DNA of 64,000 nucleotides. Source: Zwartia hollandica. GTDB taxonomy: Bacteria; Pseudomonadota; Gammaproteobacteria; Burkholderiales; Burkholderiaceae_B. Of this stretch, positions 44,173-53,734 are shown piece after piece. The notes beneath the pieces were generated by a model, which was given only the letters and a program-made list of their open reading frames with translations, was not told the DNA's origin and made no database searches. Position 1 is the stretch's first letter. Each line of letters starts with the position of its first letter. The position numbers and the translations under genes were made by a program. The stretch covers positions 644,636 to 708,635 of the forward strand of contig NZ_JAHXRI010000010.1 in NCBI RefSeq assembly GCF_019923725.1, read 5' to 3'.

Positions 44173-46341
44173 TTAGCGTGCTCGCGAGATGCGCACCTCA
44201 GCGCCGCGTCGCTTGACTTCCAAGCCCTCAGAGGGAAGGATACGCAAGCCTTCAAGGCCCTTGATGTAGCTTGAGCCCTGCATCTGCATGACACGAATCT
44301 TATTGCGCATCACAACGGGGTTGTGCACCGGCATACCAAACATCCAGACCTCGTCCAGAATGCGTGCCGAATTAAATTCGCCCGTGTGGCTGGCAGTCGG
44401 ACCCAAGCAGAGCATGTGTCCTTCTCGGCCAAATACAGGCAAAGCGTCTAACGCACAGGAGACCGTCCACGTGGTGCCGCCCTCATAGCGCCAGCCTGTG
44501 TTTAGATCCCACCACGCATCGCCTTGCGGCAAATACACTTGAATTTCCTTACCTGGCTTCATCGCCGGCGCAACCAGCAGTGCTGGACCAAGCATATATT
44601 GTGTATCCCAGCGCTGTGCCTCAGCATCTGCGGGGAACGAGAGCGCCATGGAACGCTGCACTGGCAGGCCTGTGCGTGCTGAATCTTCAATCGCACCAAG
44701 AACGTACGGAATCAAGCGATAGCGCCATTGCAACCAAGACTGCACGTGCGCACGCGTTGCTTCGTCAAACGCAGTAGGCAATAAATCGGGATGCGCTTGA
44801 AAAGCCAGATTGGCAGAAAATACCGCCATGCCTAGCCACCGCAGATACAGCTCTGGCGTCATATCCGCCGTTGGCATTGCTGCGTTGCCCAAGGCATGCA
44901 TTTGAACTGGGATACCGCTTGCGCCAATCGATAAGGCAGTGCGCAGCGTATGCTGCAAACCACCCCATGTGTTAGGTACACGGGGTGCGCTTTGCCACAA
45001 CAGGCGCTGCGCACCCGCAAACAAATCAGAACTAAAAACAACACCCTCTGGCGGCACTTTATGACCAGCTGCCGCATCAAACAATGCACGACGCGCTAAT
45101 GCTGGGTAGAGCGAACGCAACACCGCACCACTTTCGCCACCGCGCGCAACAATATGATCCGGGAAATCAAACTGCACATCACAGGCCGTTGCCCCGACAC
45201 CCTCTTCAGCAAGATGACGGTGGCGCTCTGACCAAGTCTTCATTGCATCGCGATGAGTTAAATCCAAGAGACCAAACGGCTTTCCCTGCGTCGCAGGAAC
45301 GCCCGCAAAAACATGCGCCTCCCCGCTTTCACCCACAAGTAACCAGCCTCGGTCTTCTAGCTCGGCAAAGATCGTCGATTCAACCAGCGCTGCTGGGATT
45401 GTATGCATACACAAATGGGTCGCATGCTTGCCAAATTGTGCCAATAATTGTTTCGGACTCGGGAAACGCTCGGCATCCCACTCGGGCAGCAACTTCGAAT
45501 CCTGATAAGTCCAGGCGGCTGGCGGCAACAGCAACACACCATCGACTGCCAGACTTAAGCGTCGAAATTCTGCAATGAGCTCAGCCGTCTGAGAAGCGTT
45601 ATGGCTCGTGTGCTGCTCAACCCAGACACCCATCGACCACAAAACGGGCTGACCAGCACGACCCGTGAGCTGCGTGTACTGGTTCAAAATTTCAGTGGGC
45701 TCGCCAGCAAAGATGAACACATCAAGCGTTTCATCTTCCACGGCGATCATGTACTGTGCCGCGGACTCGGCGCCTAAATCATGCTCTACGCGGCCGAGGG
45801 TGTTGACATAAACACCCCAGCCATTAGGGCTCCAAGCCAGGGGCAAAGCGCGATGGTCTGGCGCATCAGACACAATCGTTTCACCACGCCGATCGAGATC
45901 CCCTGGAGTCTCGCCTAAACCAAATATCTTGTCAGTACGCTTGAGATCAAAGCCCAGCGACCAAAGCTCTTCCGAGCGAGCAACGCCAGACTCGCAAAGC
46001 GTTAAGGCTGTTTTGCCAAGTCGGTGCAAATGCAGTTTGAATGGATTCACAGAGATATCTAGACTCACATCTCCTTGCACAAGCCGCCAACCCTTCAGTG
46101 CGCCTTTGAGCGGCTCGAGAATAGCTTCGCCTATCGCCTCTGGCCGAGCAAGCAACACTTCTGCATGCGCACGCGCTCGTGCGCCGGGCAGAATATCTGC
46201 GGCGACAGCGTCGGGGCGACCGCAGCGAATCCGGAACACGCCAGGCGCATGCGGTTCAACCACGAGTCTCATTCCCGCACCTGCATCGAATACGAGCTTG
46301 GTAGGCAAAGTATCGACTAGTTTGAGTGAATCTAGGTGCAT
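44173..46341 (-). CDS. Glycoside hydrolase family 31-like protein
   Basis: A 722-residue protein with the GH31 layout: an N-terminal beta-sandwich, a TIM barrel (IFAGEPTEILNQYTQLTGRAGQPV, then WSMGVWVEQ), and C-terminal beta domains. The nucleophile region reads VQFDFPDH, which keeps the Asp of the family's K-T-D-F-G-E motif. The segment where GH31 enzymes have the acid/base Asp (WSGDN) reads SAPRVPNTWGG, with no Asp. Relatives act on alpha-glucosides or xylosides. It may be inactive or use another residue. The coupled amidase shows no obvious sugar link. Confidence 0.75.
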   Translation of the reverse strand: MHLDSLKLVDTLPTKLVFDAGAGMRLVVEPHAPGVFRIRCGRPDAVAADILPGARARAHAEVLLARPEAIGEAILEPLKGALKGWRLVQGDVSLDISVNPFKLHLHRLGKTALTLCESGVARSEELWSLGFDLKRTDKIFGLGETPGDLDRRGETIVSDAPDHRALPLAWSPNGWGVYVNTLGRVEHDLGAESAAQYMIAVEDETLDVFIFAGEPTEILNQYTQLTGRAGQPVLWSMGVWVEQHTSHNASQTAELIAEFRRLSLAVDGVLLLPPAAWTYQDSKLLPEWDAERFPSPKQLLAQFGKHATHLCMHTIPAALVESTIFAELEDRGWLLVGESGEAHVFAGVPATQGKPFGLLDLTHRDAMKTWSERHRHLAEEGVGATACDVQFDFPDHIVARGGESGAVLRSLYPALARRALFDAAAGHKVPPEGVVFSSDLFAGAQRLLWQSAPRVPNTWGGLQHTLRTALSIGASGIPVQMHALGNAAMPTADMTPELYLRWLGMAVFSANLAFQAHPDLLPTAFDEATRAHVQSWLQWRYRLIPYVLGAIEDSARTGLPVQRSMALSFPADAEAQRWDTQYMLGPALLVAPAMKPGKEIQVYLPQGDAWWDLNTGWRYEGGTTWTVSCALDALPVFGREGHMLCLGPTASHTGEFNSARILDEVWMFGMPVHNPVVMRNKIRVMQMQGSSYIKGLEGLRILPSEGLEVKRRGAEVRISRAR

Positions 46342-46416
46342 GTTTAGCGCGTGGGTATAAAAGCGACCAAAGGCGCTATTTTGACGGATTTAAGTATTTT
46401 AAATTGTGAAACTGGC

Positions 46417-48159
46417 TTAAATCTGACTAATTTTGTCAATTATATCGGTTTCCAATGGCAGAGGTTCAGCATTTAGGGTTGCTGCGACCAAATCTCCCGC
46501 CAGACTTGACCAGGTTAGCCCGCGAGATGCAAGCCCTGTAATGGCCCAAAGGCCCGTATGTTGGCCTATAGCACCCACCGCAGGGAGGCGTCCGGGCAAC
46601 ACGGCTCGCCAGCCCGCCCATCCTAAGATTGCGCCATGACCAGCCTGCTCTTGCAATAGCGGCGTACCAACTAGACCCTCAGTTCGCTTTAAATTTTCTC
46701 TCGCCCCAGCGTCAGTCACAGAGACCACCTCGGCCCCGTGCAAATAGCTACTTCCCGTGACGCAATATCCATCCACAGCCGGAAGTACATATCCGTCACC
46801 GGAAACAATACAACGCGGCCCACCCGCGAGCAGCCCCTCCGGAACATAGGTCACCTCGCCCCCCAGCCGATGCATCATGCGTAAGCGCGCATGCTCAGAC
46901 AGCAGCCCGCTGGCACTCAAAATATCTTGTGTCGCATGCGCTGCAGCGACCACCACCACACGGGACTCATCGAACACCTCACCCGCTGCATCTAACACTT
47001 GCCAAACCTCGCCGCGCCGCACGATACGTTGAACGCGCCTCTTGCGTCGCAAAATGTTGGGGCCGTTGAGCAGCTGGTCGAGGAACAATTCGGGCTGTAC
47101 ACGTACGGCCATAGGAAAATAAATGCCGCCTCGCTGCAAATGGATGCCTGCGATCGCACTTGCCTGGCTTGCATCGACGAATTTTGCCCAAGCCTCGGGT
47201 AGGTTCAAGCCTGCAACCACAGATTCTAAGTCCACAATTCGCCCGGACCTTCGAGATAACTGCAAAGCACCACAGCAATCAAACGCCTCTCCCGTCAAAT
47301 GACCCCAGCGCCGATGGCCGAGCAAGGTCCCCGCCCGTGACAACCGCGCGCGGATATCATCTTCACGGGTAAGCATCGGAGTCAGTGCCGCCGCGAGATG
47401 TCCTCGGTGTGGCGCTTGTTCGGCTCCGCTGGCCTCATACACGGTCACAGCCCAGCCCCGCAGAGATAGCGCGTGCGCAACACTCGCACCAGCAAACCCT
47501 CCACCCACGACAACGACGTGCTGGTGGCCTTCATGAAGCCCCGACGAAACAGCCGATTGCGCGCCCTCACCGCGTGACCACACGCCTCCTCGAGCTGTGC
47601 CCTGTCCCCAGAGCGCTGAGGCTTGCTCACTAAAATTTTCGCGTAGCTTAGTCGCTGACATCAATAGCCTGACAAGCTTACCTCCCGGCGCTAACAGTCG
47701 TGTCGCCGCAGCAAGCAATGGCTCAAGCTTTACATCAGGGTAGTCACGCGCTTCGGGAGGAAACACTACAGCGTCCGCACGGGCCGACACGCGTCCCAAC
47801 ATGATCGAGGCATCACCGACAGCCAGGGTTAGCGTCACGCGCAGCCGCTCAAACTCCAGACGGTGCACACCCAAGAGATTCAACGGCCATGCCTCGACCA
47901 GCTCTTGTACAAACGGCTGTATGTCTGCAGGGCACGTTTGCAGTAAGCGCGCTTGAAGCTCTTGAGCCGGGCAAAGTTCAGGTAGCAGGCCAACAACGTG
48001 GAGACGTCGACTCCTCTGCGGTTCTAGACGCCATGCATGCCAAAGGTGTAAAAACAGATGCCCTTCGCCAAAGGCAGTGTCAATAATGGTGTAGTCGCTG
48101 CGGCCAACCCAAACTTGAGGCACTCCAAGCCCAGCAAATACAGCAGCAAAGGACGTCAT
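46417..48159 (-). CDS. mnmC: Bifunctional tRNA mnm5(s2)U biosynthesis protein MnmC
   Basis: A 580-residue protein with an N-terminal methyltransferase-like part and a C-terminal FAD oxidoreductase. The FAD domain starts near residue 215 with VVVVGGGFAGASVAHALSLRGW and ends with GWRAVLPGRLPAVG and GLASRGLTWSSLAGDL, the typical MnmC C-domain order. The N-domain is divergent: IDTAFGEGHLFLHLWHAW resembles the SAM-binding start, but the usual D-x-F-x-P-x-x-N-P catalytic stretch is replaced by FPPEARDYPD. MnmC demodifies cmnm5U to nm5U and methylates it. It overlaps the ligase gene by one base (TGATG). Confidence 0.85.
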   Translation of the reverse strand: MTSFAAVFAGLGVPQVWVGRSDYTIIDTAFGEGHLFLHLWHAWRLEPQRSRRLHVVGLLPELCPAQELQARLLQTCPADIQPFVQELVEAWPLNLLGVHRLEFERLRVTLTLAVGDASIMLGRVSARADAVVFPPEARDYPDVKLEPLLAAATRLLAPGGKLVRLLMSATKLRENFSEQASALWGQGTARGGVWSRGEGAQSAVSSGLHEGHQHVVVVGGGFAGASVAHALSLRGWAVTVYEASGAEQAPHRGHLAAALTPMLTREDDIRARLSRAGTLLGHRRWGHLTGEAFDCCGALQLSRRSGRIVDLESVVAGLNLPEAWAKFVDASQASAIAGIHLQRGGIYFPMAVRVQPELFLDQLLNGPNILRRKRRVQRIVRRGEVWQVLDAAGEVFDESRVVVVAAAHATQDILSASGLLSEHARLRMMHRLGGEVTYVPEGLLAGGPRCIVSGDGYVLPAVDGYCVTGSSYLHGAEVVSVTDAGARENLKRTEGLVGTPLLQEQAGHGAILGWAGWRAVLPGRLPAVGAIGQHTGLWAITGLASRGLTWSSLAGDLVAATLNAEPLPLETDIIDKISQI

Positions 48160-49823
48160 CAGGATCGCAGGGCACGACGCAAAATTTTCCCAACATTGCT
48201 TTTGGGAAGCTCTGTCCGAAACTCAATCGTACGCGGACACTTATAGCGACTAAGGTCGCGCGCGCACCATTCTTCTACAGCGTCTTCGCTCAACAACGGA
48301 TCCGAGGGGACGACGAACAGCTTCACCGCCTCACCCGTTGAGCTGTCAGGCACACCGACTGCCGCACATTCCAACACACCAGGATGGCTAGACACGACGG
48401 CCTCTACCTCACTGGGGTACACATTAAAACCAGACACAACAATCAAATCTTTTTTTCGATCAACCAAGAACACATAACCTTGAGCATCTATATAGCCAAT
48501 GTCCCCTGTCAGGAAAAATCCATCTGGAGTCCTCGCTGCGTCTGTCTCTTCTTGTGCGTTCCAGTAGCCTCGCATGACTTGGGGTCCTCGCACAGCGATT
48601 TCACCACGCTCACCCGTCGCGACCGGCACGCCTTGCTCGTCAACAATACAGATCTCTGTGGATGGCAATGGCAATCCGATACTGCCAGAGTAAGCTGACG
48701 CATTCGTCGGATTGGCTGAGACCACCGGAGAGGTCTCGGATAACCCGTATCCTTCAATTAAGGGGCGCCCCGTCACAGCGACCCAGCGCTCTGCGACAGC
48801 CTGGTGAATCGCCATGCCACCCCCAAAAGCTAGGCGTAAGTGCCGGAAATCAAGCTTCGCGAATTGTGCTTCATTGAGCAAGGCATTGAACAAAGTGTTC
48901 ACGCCAGGCAACACGTGTGGCGGGTCTTTGCGCCAGGCATACAACAATGACGCACGATCACGCGGGTTAATCACCAAGACGCTTTTCATGCCCGCGTGCA
49001 GCGCATACAAACCACACACCGTCATCGCAAACACGTGATAAAGCGGCAAAGCCGTGAGCATGGTCAGCGGCCGAGGCAATAGATCGCCGAGTGCGGGTTG
49101 CGCCACTGCCTGGACTTGCAAAACATTCGTCACTAGATTGCGATGCGTGAGCATGGCCGCGCGGGGTGAGCCCGTGGTGCCTCCCGTGTATTGCAAAGCC
49201 GCGAGATCATCCATCGAAAGATCAGGCGCCTGCCAGGACAAATCCCTACCTAGCCTCAGCACAAACCGCCACGGCCAAGCCCCAACCATCGGCTTTTTAG
49301 GTCCCAGCTTCTTAATGTGCCGCGCACCAAAATTAATGACACTGGATTTAAATGGTCCCAGCATGTCCCCGGGGGACACGACTACGCGATGCAGTAGCCC
49401 TTCACAATCCGTCACTTGCTCCAGCGTATCAGCCACGCTTTCAAACACCACGATGACGCTCGCCCCACTGTCGCGCAACTGCACGCCCAACTCTCGGGGT
49501 GTGCACAGTGGGTTCACATTAACCACGACGCAGCCCGCTTTGAGCGTACCCAACAAGGCAACGGGATAGGCCAAGACGTTAGGCATCATTAGCGCCACGC
49601 GTGCGCCCGATTCCAACTTCAGCGATTGCAACCATTTGGCAAAGGATGTTGCCTCTTCGTCAAGTTTTGCATAGGTCAGAGGCACACCAAAGGACTGCAC
49701 CGCAGTGCGGGGACCGTACCGCTCACAGGCCTGCTCCAGCAAATCCACCAGAGAGACATAGCCGTCTGTTGAAATCGTCGCTGGGACACCTTCCGGATAA
49801 CTGTTAATCCATGCTGACTTCAT
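48159..49823 (-). CDS. fadD: Long-chain fatty acid-CoA ligase (FadD-like)
   Basis: A 554-residue AMP-forming acyl-CoA synthetase. The phosphate-binding LQYTGGTTGSPRAAM loop, YGLSETSPVV, LTGDIGYIDAQGYVFLVDRKKDLI and the final Lys-bearing SNVGKILRRALR are present, and the length is normal. It activates fatty acids with ATP and CoA. The stop overlaps the mnmC start by one base, giving translational coupling between two unrelated functions. Divergent to the M20 hydrolase gene across an 84-bp gap. Confidence 0.92.
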   Translation of the reverse strand: MKSAWINSYPEGVPATISTDGYVSLVDLLEQACERYGPRTAVQSFGVPLTYAKLDEEATSFAKWLQSLKLESGARVALMMPNVLAYPVALLGTLKAGCVVVNVNPLCTPRELGVQLRDSGASVIVVFESVADTLEQVTDCEGLLHRVVVSPGDMLGPFKSSVINFGARHIKKLGPKKPMVGAWPWRFVLRLGRDLSWQAPDLSMDDLAALQYTGGTTGSPRAAMLTHRNLVTNVLQVQAVAQPALGDLLPRPLTMLTALPLYHVFAMTVCGLYALHAGMKSVLVINPRDRASLLYAWRKDPPHVLPGVNTLFNALLNEAQFAKLDFRHLRLAFGGGMAIHQAVAERWVAVTGRPLIEGYGLSETSPVVSANPTNASAYSGSIGLPLPSTEICIVDEQGVPVATGERGEIAVRGPQVMRGYWNAQEETDAARTPDGFFLTGDIGYIDAQGYVFLVDRKKDLIVVSGFNVYPSEVEAVVSSHPGVLECAAVGVPDSSTGEAVKLFVVPSDPLLSEDAVEEWCARDLSRYKCPRTIEFRTELPKSNVGKILRRALRS

Positions 49824-49907
49824 GGTCTATCGCCAATTCAAGTTATGGGTTTAAAACGTTATTTTCATCGATAATACTGGTAGACATCGTTGATTAAAGT
49901 GAATTGC

Positions 49908-51101
49908 ATGAAACTTCTTGAGCCCTTTTTGAGCTGGCAGTCCGAAATGCAGGCAATTCGGCGCGATATCCACGCCCACCCAGAGCTCTGCTACGAAGAA
50001 CAGCGCACAGCAGATTTAGTCGCGGAAACGCTACAAAAGTGGGGAATCCCCATTCACCGTGGCCTCGGTGGAACGGGCGTGGTGGGCATCATCACCGGAC
50101 GCACGCCGGGAAAGAATGCAATCGGTTTGCGAGCCGACATCGATGCGCTCCCCATGCAGGAGCTCAACACCTTCGAACATGCCAGTCGCCACGCCGGGAA
50201 AATGCATGGATGCGGCCACGATGGTCACACTGCGATGTTACTCAACGCGGCACGTTACTTGGCCGAAACCAAAAACTTTGACGGAACGGTCTACGCTATT
50301 TTCCAGCCTGCTGAGGAAGGTGGTGCCGGCGCCAAGCGCATGATGGACGATGGGCTATTTACTAAATTTCCCATGCAAGCGGTTTTCGGGATGCATAACT
50401 GGCCTGGCCTCCCCGTCGGAGAGTTCGGCGTTACCGCGGGCCCCATCATGGGCTCGAGTAACCGCTTCTCGATTAAAGTCCGAGGCAAAGGCGGCCACGG
50501 CGCCATGCCTCACTTAGGGGTCGATCCCGTCATGACTGCAGTGCAAATTGCCCAAGCGCTTCAGACCATCATCACACGTAACCGACATCCCCTAGAGGCG
50601 GCTGTGTTGAGCATTACGCAGATTCATGCTGGCAGCGCAGACAACGTCATCCCGACTGACGCAGTGATGGCCGGTACCGTGCGGACCTTTACCCTAGAGA
50701 CACTAGATCTCATCGAAAGACGTATGCGTGAGGTGGCACAGCACACGGCAGCAGCGATGGGTGCCGAAGTGGATTTCACCTTTCACCGGGTGTATCCCCC
50801 AACCATTAATCACCCGGCTGAAACTGCATTTTGCGTAGACGTCATGAGAGAAATCGTTGGCGATGCGCAAGTGAACGATCATGTCGTACCAACGATGGGT
50901 GCAGAGGACTTCGCTTTCATGCTGCAAGAGGTGCCTGGCTGCTATGTTTGGATCGGTAACGGCATGGGGGAACATCGGGACGCAGGTCACGGTCTGGGTC
51001 CATGCATGCTGCACAACGGCTCCTACGACTTCAATGACGACTTGTTGCCCTTAGGGGCAACCTACTGGGTCAAGCTCGCCGAAAACTGGTTCAAGCGATA
51101 A
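49908..51101 (+). CDS. M20-family amidohydrolase (hippurate/N-acyl-amino-acid hydrolase-like)
   Basis: A 397-residue metallopeptidase-like enzyme of the M20D group. The motifs IHAHPELCYEE, GLRADIDALPMQE, KMHGCGHDGHTAML, FQPAEEGGAGAKRMMDDGLF and MGAEDFAFML carry the metal ligands and catalytic Glu. It hydrolyses N-acyl amino acids such as hippurate; the exact substrate is open. I use the ATG at 49908; a TTG six codons earlier is possible. It stands alone, 54 bp before a YeiH-type gene. Confidence 0.92.
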   Translation: MKLLEPFLSWQSEMQAIRRDIHAHPELCYEEQRTADLVAETLQKWGIPIHRGLGGTGVVGIITGRTPGKNAIGLRADIDALPMQELNTFEHASRHAGKMHGCGHDGHTAMLLNAARYLAETKNFDGTVYAIFQPAEEGGAGAKRMMDDGLFTKFPMQAVFGMHNWPGLPVGEFGVTAGPIMGSSNRFSIKVRGKGGHGAMPHLGVDPVMTAVQIAQALQTIITRNRHPLEAAVLSITQIHAGSADNVIPTDAVMAGTVRTFTLETLDLIERRMREVAQHTAAAMGAEVDFTFHRVYPPTINHPAETAFCVDVMREIVGDAQVNDHVVPTMGAEDFAFMLQEVPGCYVWIGNGMGEHRDAGHGLGPCMLHNGSYDFNDDLLPLGATYWVKLAENWFKR

Positions 51102-51155
51102 GGCGCAGATCGGAGTAGTATCTCGGTCAATTCTTAAACAGCCGGCCTCTCTCGC

Positions 51156-52199
51156 ATGTCCCAACCTGCCCTCGCAAGCGCATCCCCTTGGCGCGACAAA
51201 CTCAACGGTATGCTTTTTGTTGGGCTTTTAGCCGCTGCTGTTGTTCAGCTGGCCGGCATCCCCTTCGTGAAGACACTTGGTTTTAGTCCTTTGGTCATAG
51301 GGATCGTCTGCGGCATGTTGTATGGCAATTTTTTACGTGGAACCATGCCGGCCGAATGGGGTGCTGGCGTCCACTTCACTGCCCGCAGATTATTGCGGGT
51401 AGCCGTGGCGTTTTACGGCCTAAATATCAGCGTTCAGCAAATCATCGAGGTTGGGTTGCCCGGGCTGATCGTATCGGTTGGAATCGTGGTGGGCATTCTG
51501 GTTCTGGGCACCTGGATCGGCACCCGCGTGCTCAAACTCGATCGGGATACTGCCATGTTAACTGCCTCGGGCAGTGCCGTCTGCGGAGCAGCCGCAGTCT
51601 TGGCTTTTGAGTCCACGCTCAAATCTGACCCACACAAAAGTGCCGTTGCTGTGGCCACCGTGGTTCTGTTTGGCACGATCTCTATGTTCTTGTACCCCTT
51701 GCTATACCAAGCTGGCTGGATCGACATGGATACGCGGGCCTTTGGTATTTTCTTGGGAGGCGCAGTGCATGAGGTCGCGCAAGTCGTAGCTTCTGCCAGC
51801 AATATTGATCCAGCCACCACAGAGATTGCGACAATCGTCAAGATGACGCGTGTGGCGCTGTTAATCCCTATTTTGCTTTTAGTGGGGCTATGGCTCCAAC
51901 GCACAGCGATCGCTGCAGCAGCACCGGGCGAAAAGAAACCGAGTCTACCCATCCCATGGTTCGCTATCGGCTTTCTGGTGCTTGCGTTGATCCATTCCGC
52001 AGGGGTCATCCCCCAGAATGTTCTGGAAGTACTCCGCGCGCTCGATATTTTCGTTCTGACCATGGCCATGACAGCGCTCGGAATCGAGACGCGCTTTGCC
52101 AAAATGCGCCAAGCCGGACCCCGTGTCATGGCACTGGGTGCGATCTTGTTTATACTGCTCGCATGCGGCGGCTATGCATTGGTCAAAATCGTGACCTGA
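51156..52199 (+). CDS. YeiH-family putative sulfate exporter (UPF0324)
   Basis: A 347-residue membrane protein with about 10-11 helices. Family markers are GFSPLVIGIVCGMLYGN, RLLRVAVAFYGLNIS, LTASGSAVCGAAAVLA and FLGGAVHEVAQVVAS. Members are annotated as putative sulfate or sulfonate exporters, often with a LysR regulator; none is here. Its position beside a cysteine dioxygenase gene two genes away is suggestive of sulfur handling but not evidence of it. MgtE follows after 57 bp. Confidence 0.9.
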   Translation: MSQPALASASPWRDKLNGMLFVGLLAAAVVQLAGIPFVKTLGFSPLVIGIVCGMLYGNFLRGTMPAEWGAGVHFTARRLLRVAVAFYGLNISVQQIIEVGLPGLIVSVGIVVGILVLGTWIGTRVLKLDRDTAMLTASGSAVCGAAAVLAFESTLKSDPHKSAVAVATVVLFGTISMFLYPLLYQAGWIDMDTRAFGIFLGGAVHEVAQVVASASNIDPATTEIATIVKMTRVALLIPILLLVGLWLQRTAIAAAAPGEKKPSLPIPWFAIGFLVLALIHSAGVIPQNVLEVLRALDIFVLTMAMTALGIETRFAKMRQAGPRVMALGAILFILLACGGYALVKIVT

Positions 52200-52256
52200 G
52201 TCGGCATAGCTTGAGCCACACGCAGTTATTGACCCCCTCGTTGGCACGGGCTCCCC

Positions 52257-53723
52257 ATGACGCAAATAACTCCTGACGTGCCCGTCACTGCTCGGCGACT
52301 TGACCCCGAGGACGCTCAGCTCGCACTCGCGAAAGTGCAAGAGCTATTGCAACGCCATGAACTCGTTGAAAACCTCGTCCACCGTCAAGAGGAAAACGAT
52401 CAGCGCGCTAATTTAGTCGAAGGCTTACTGCAACGGCAGCACGATGCAGAGCTCACTGCGCTGGTCAACGACCTACACCCGGCGGACATCGCTTTCATCT
52501 TAAGCTCTGTTCCCAACCTAGAGCGCCAAATGATTTGGCGGTTGGTGAGCGCCGAACATGATGCGGACGTTTTGCTTGAGGTCGATGACTGGGTACGTGA
52601 GTCGCTCATCGAAGCGATGGATCGTAAAGATCTCGTCGCGGCGACCGGCAACATGGATGCCGATGAACTCGCGGACCTAGCGCCCGACTTACCCGCCGAC
52701 GTGGTGGCGGAAGTACAAAAGGGTCTGACGATCGAAGAGCGGGCACGTTTGATTGAAGCCATGGGTTACCCAGAAGATAGCGTGGGTGGCATCATGGACT
52801 TCGAGATGGTGCGCGTCCGTGAAGACGTCACTCTTGAAGTAGTGCTGCGCTATCTCAGACGCCTACCCGAACTACCTGACCATACTGACCAGATTTTTGT
52901 TGTAAATCGCTCGGACAAACTGTTGGGTACGCTCACCCTATCTGCACTCCTCGTCAACGAGCCCGAAGTTGATGTCAGTCAGGTAATGAGTACGGAATAC
53001 CTGTCGCTCAGCCCCCTGGATTCCGACTCCGACGCCGCTGGTGCGTTCGAACGCTACGATCTGGTCTCGGCACCTGTTGTCGACGACCTAGGGCGTCTCG
53101 TTGGCCGCGTGACAATCGCCGAAGTGGTGGACGTGATCCGAGAAGACTCGGACGAACAAGCGCTGTCTCGCGCTGGTATGCAAGAGGAAGATATTTTTGC
53201 GCCAGTCACCATGGCACTGCGTAACCGAGCGCCCTGGCTTATCCTGAATTTATGTACCGCAGCGACTGCCTCTTTTGTGGCCTCGCTGTTTGAGGCTACC
53301 GTCAGCACGATCGTTGTACTGGCATTTTTAATGTCGATTGTGGCCGGTATTGGCGGGAACTCCGGCAATCAAACAATGACTTTGATCATCCGTGCTCTTG
53401 CTGTTGGTCGTATCACACCGAAAAATGTTTGGCCTTTGGTCAAGCGCGAGATGCTGGTCACCTTTTTAGTGGGACTGCTGGGTAGCACCATTGCTGCGGT
53501 CTTTGCTTGGCTTATTTCACATTCGGTTTCAATCGCACTCGTCATGATGGGTGCCATGATCTGCAATATGCTTGTAGGTGCCAGTATCGGGGTCCTGGTG
53601 CCGGTGGTGCGAGCGCGTTTAGGTAAAGATCCCGCCATGGGCTCGTCTGTACTGCTAACTTTTGCCACAGACTCCTTAGGCTTCTTTATCTTTTTAGGCT
53701 TAGCGACGTTGTTTTTGATCTAG
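52257..53723 (+). CDS. mgtE: Magnesium transporter MgtE
   Basis: A 488-residue MgtE: an N-terminal superhelical domain (HPADIAFILSSVPNLERQMIW at its core), two CBS domains (about residues 170-300), and five C-terminal membrane helices with GIGGNSGNQTMTLIIRALAVG, the conserved pore segment. It is a dimeric, Mg-gated Mg2+ channel. No M-box riboswitch is apparent in the 57-bp gap upstream. The stop is 11 bp from the end of the convergent cysteine dioxygenase gene. Confidence 0.95.
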   Translation: MTQITPDVPVTARRLDPEDAQLALAKVQELLQRHELVENLVHRQEENDQRANLVEGLLQRQHDAELTALVNDLHPADIAFILSSVPNLERQMIWRLVSAEHDADVLLEVDDWVRESLIEAMDRKDLVAATGNMDADELADLAPDLPADVVAEVQKGLTIEERARLIEAMGYPEDSVGGIMDFEMVRVREDVTLEVVLRYLRRLPELPDHTDQIFVVNRSDKLLGTLTLSALLVNEPEVDVSQVMSTEYLSLSPLDSDSDAAGAFERYDLVSAPVVDDLGRLVGRVTIAEVVDVIREDSDEQALSRAGMQEEDIFAPVTMALRNRAPWLILNLCTAATASFVASLFEATVSTIVVLAFLMSIVAGIGGNSGNQTMTLIIRALAVGRITPKNVWPLVKREMLVTFLVGLLGSTIAAVFAWLISHSVSIALVMMGAMICNMLVGASIGVLVPVVRARLGKDPAMGSSVLLTFATDSLGFFIFLGLATLFLI

Positions 53724-53734
53724 CCGAGTCAGGC

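Noticed and set aside
49054-49569. A 171-residue open frame on the plus strand
   Set aside because: Antisense to the FadD-like ligase with all motifs present; no start signal.
51434-52129. A 231-residue open frame on the minus strand
   Set aside because: It is wholly antisense to the well-recognised YeiH-type gene, with low-complexity Ser/Thr/Arg-rich translation and no family features; it arises from that gene's codon bias.
52200-52256. An M-box (magnesium) riboswitch before mgtE
   Set aside because: The 57-bp gap is too short and none of the conserved M-box elements is visible.
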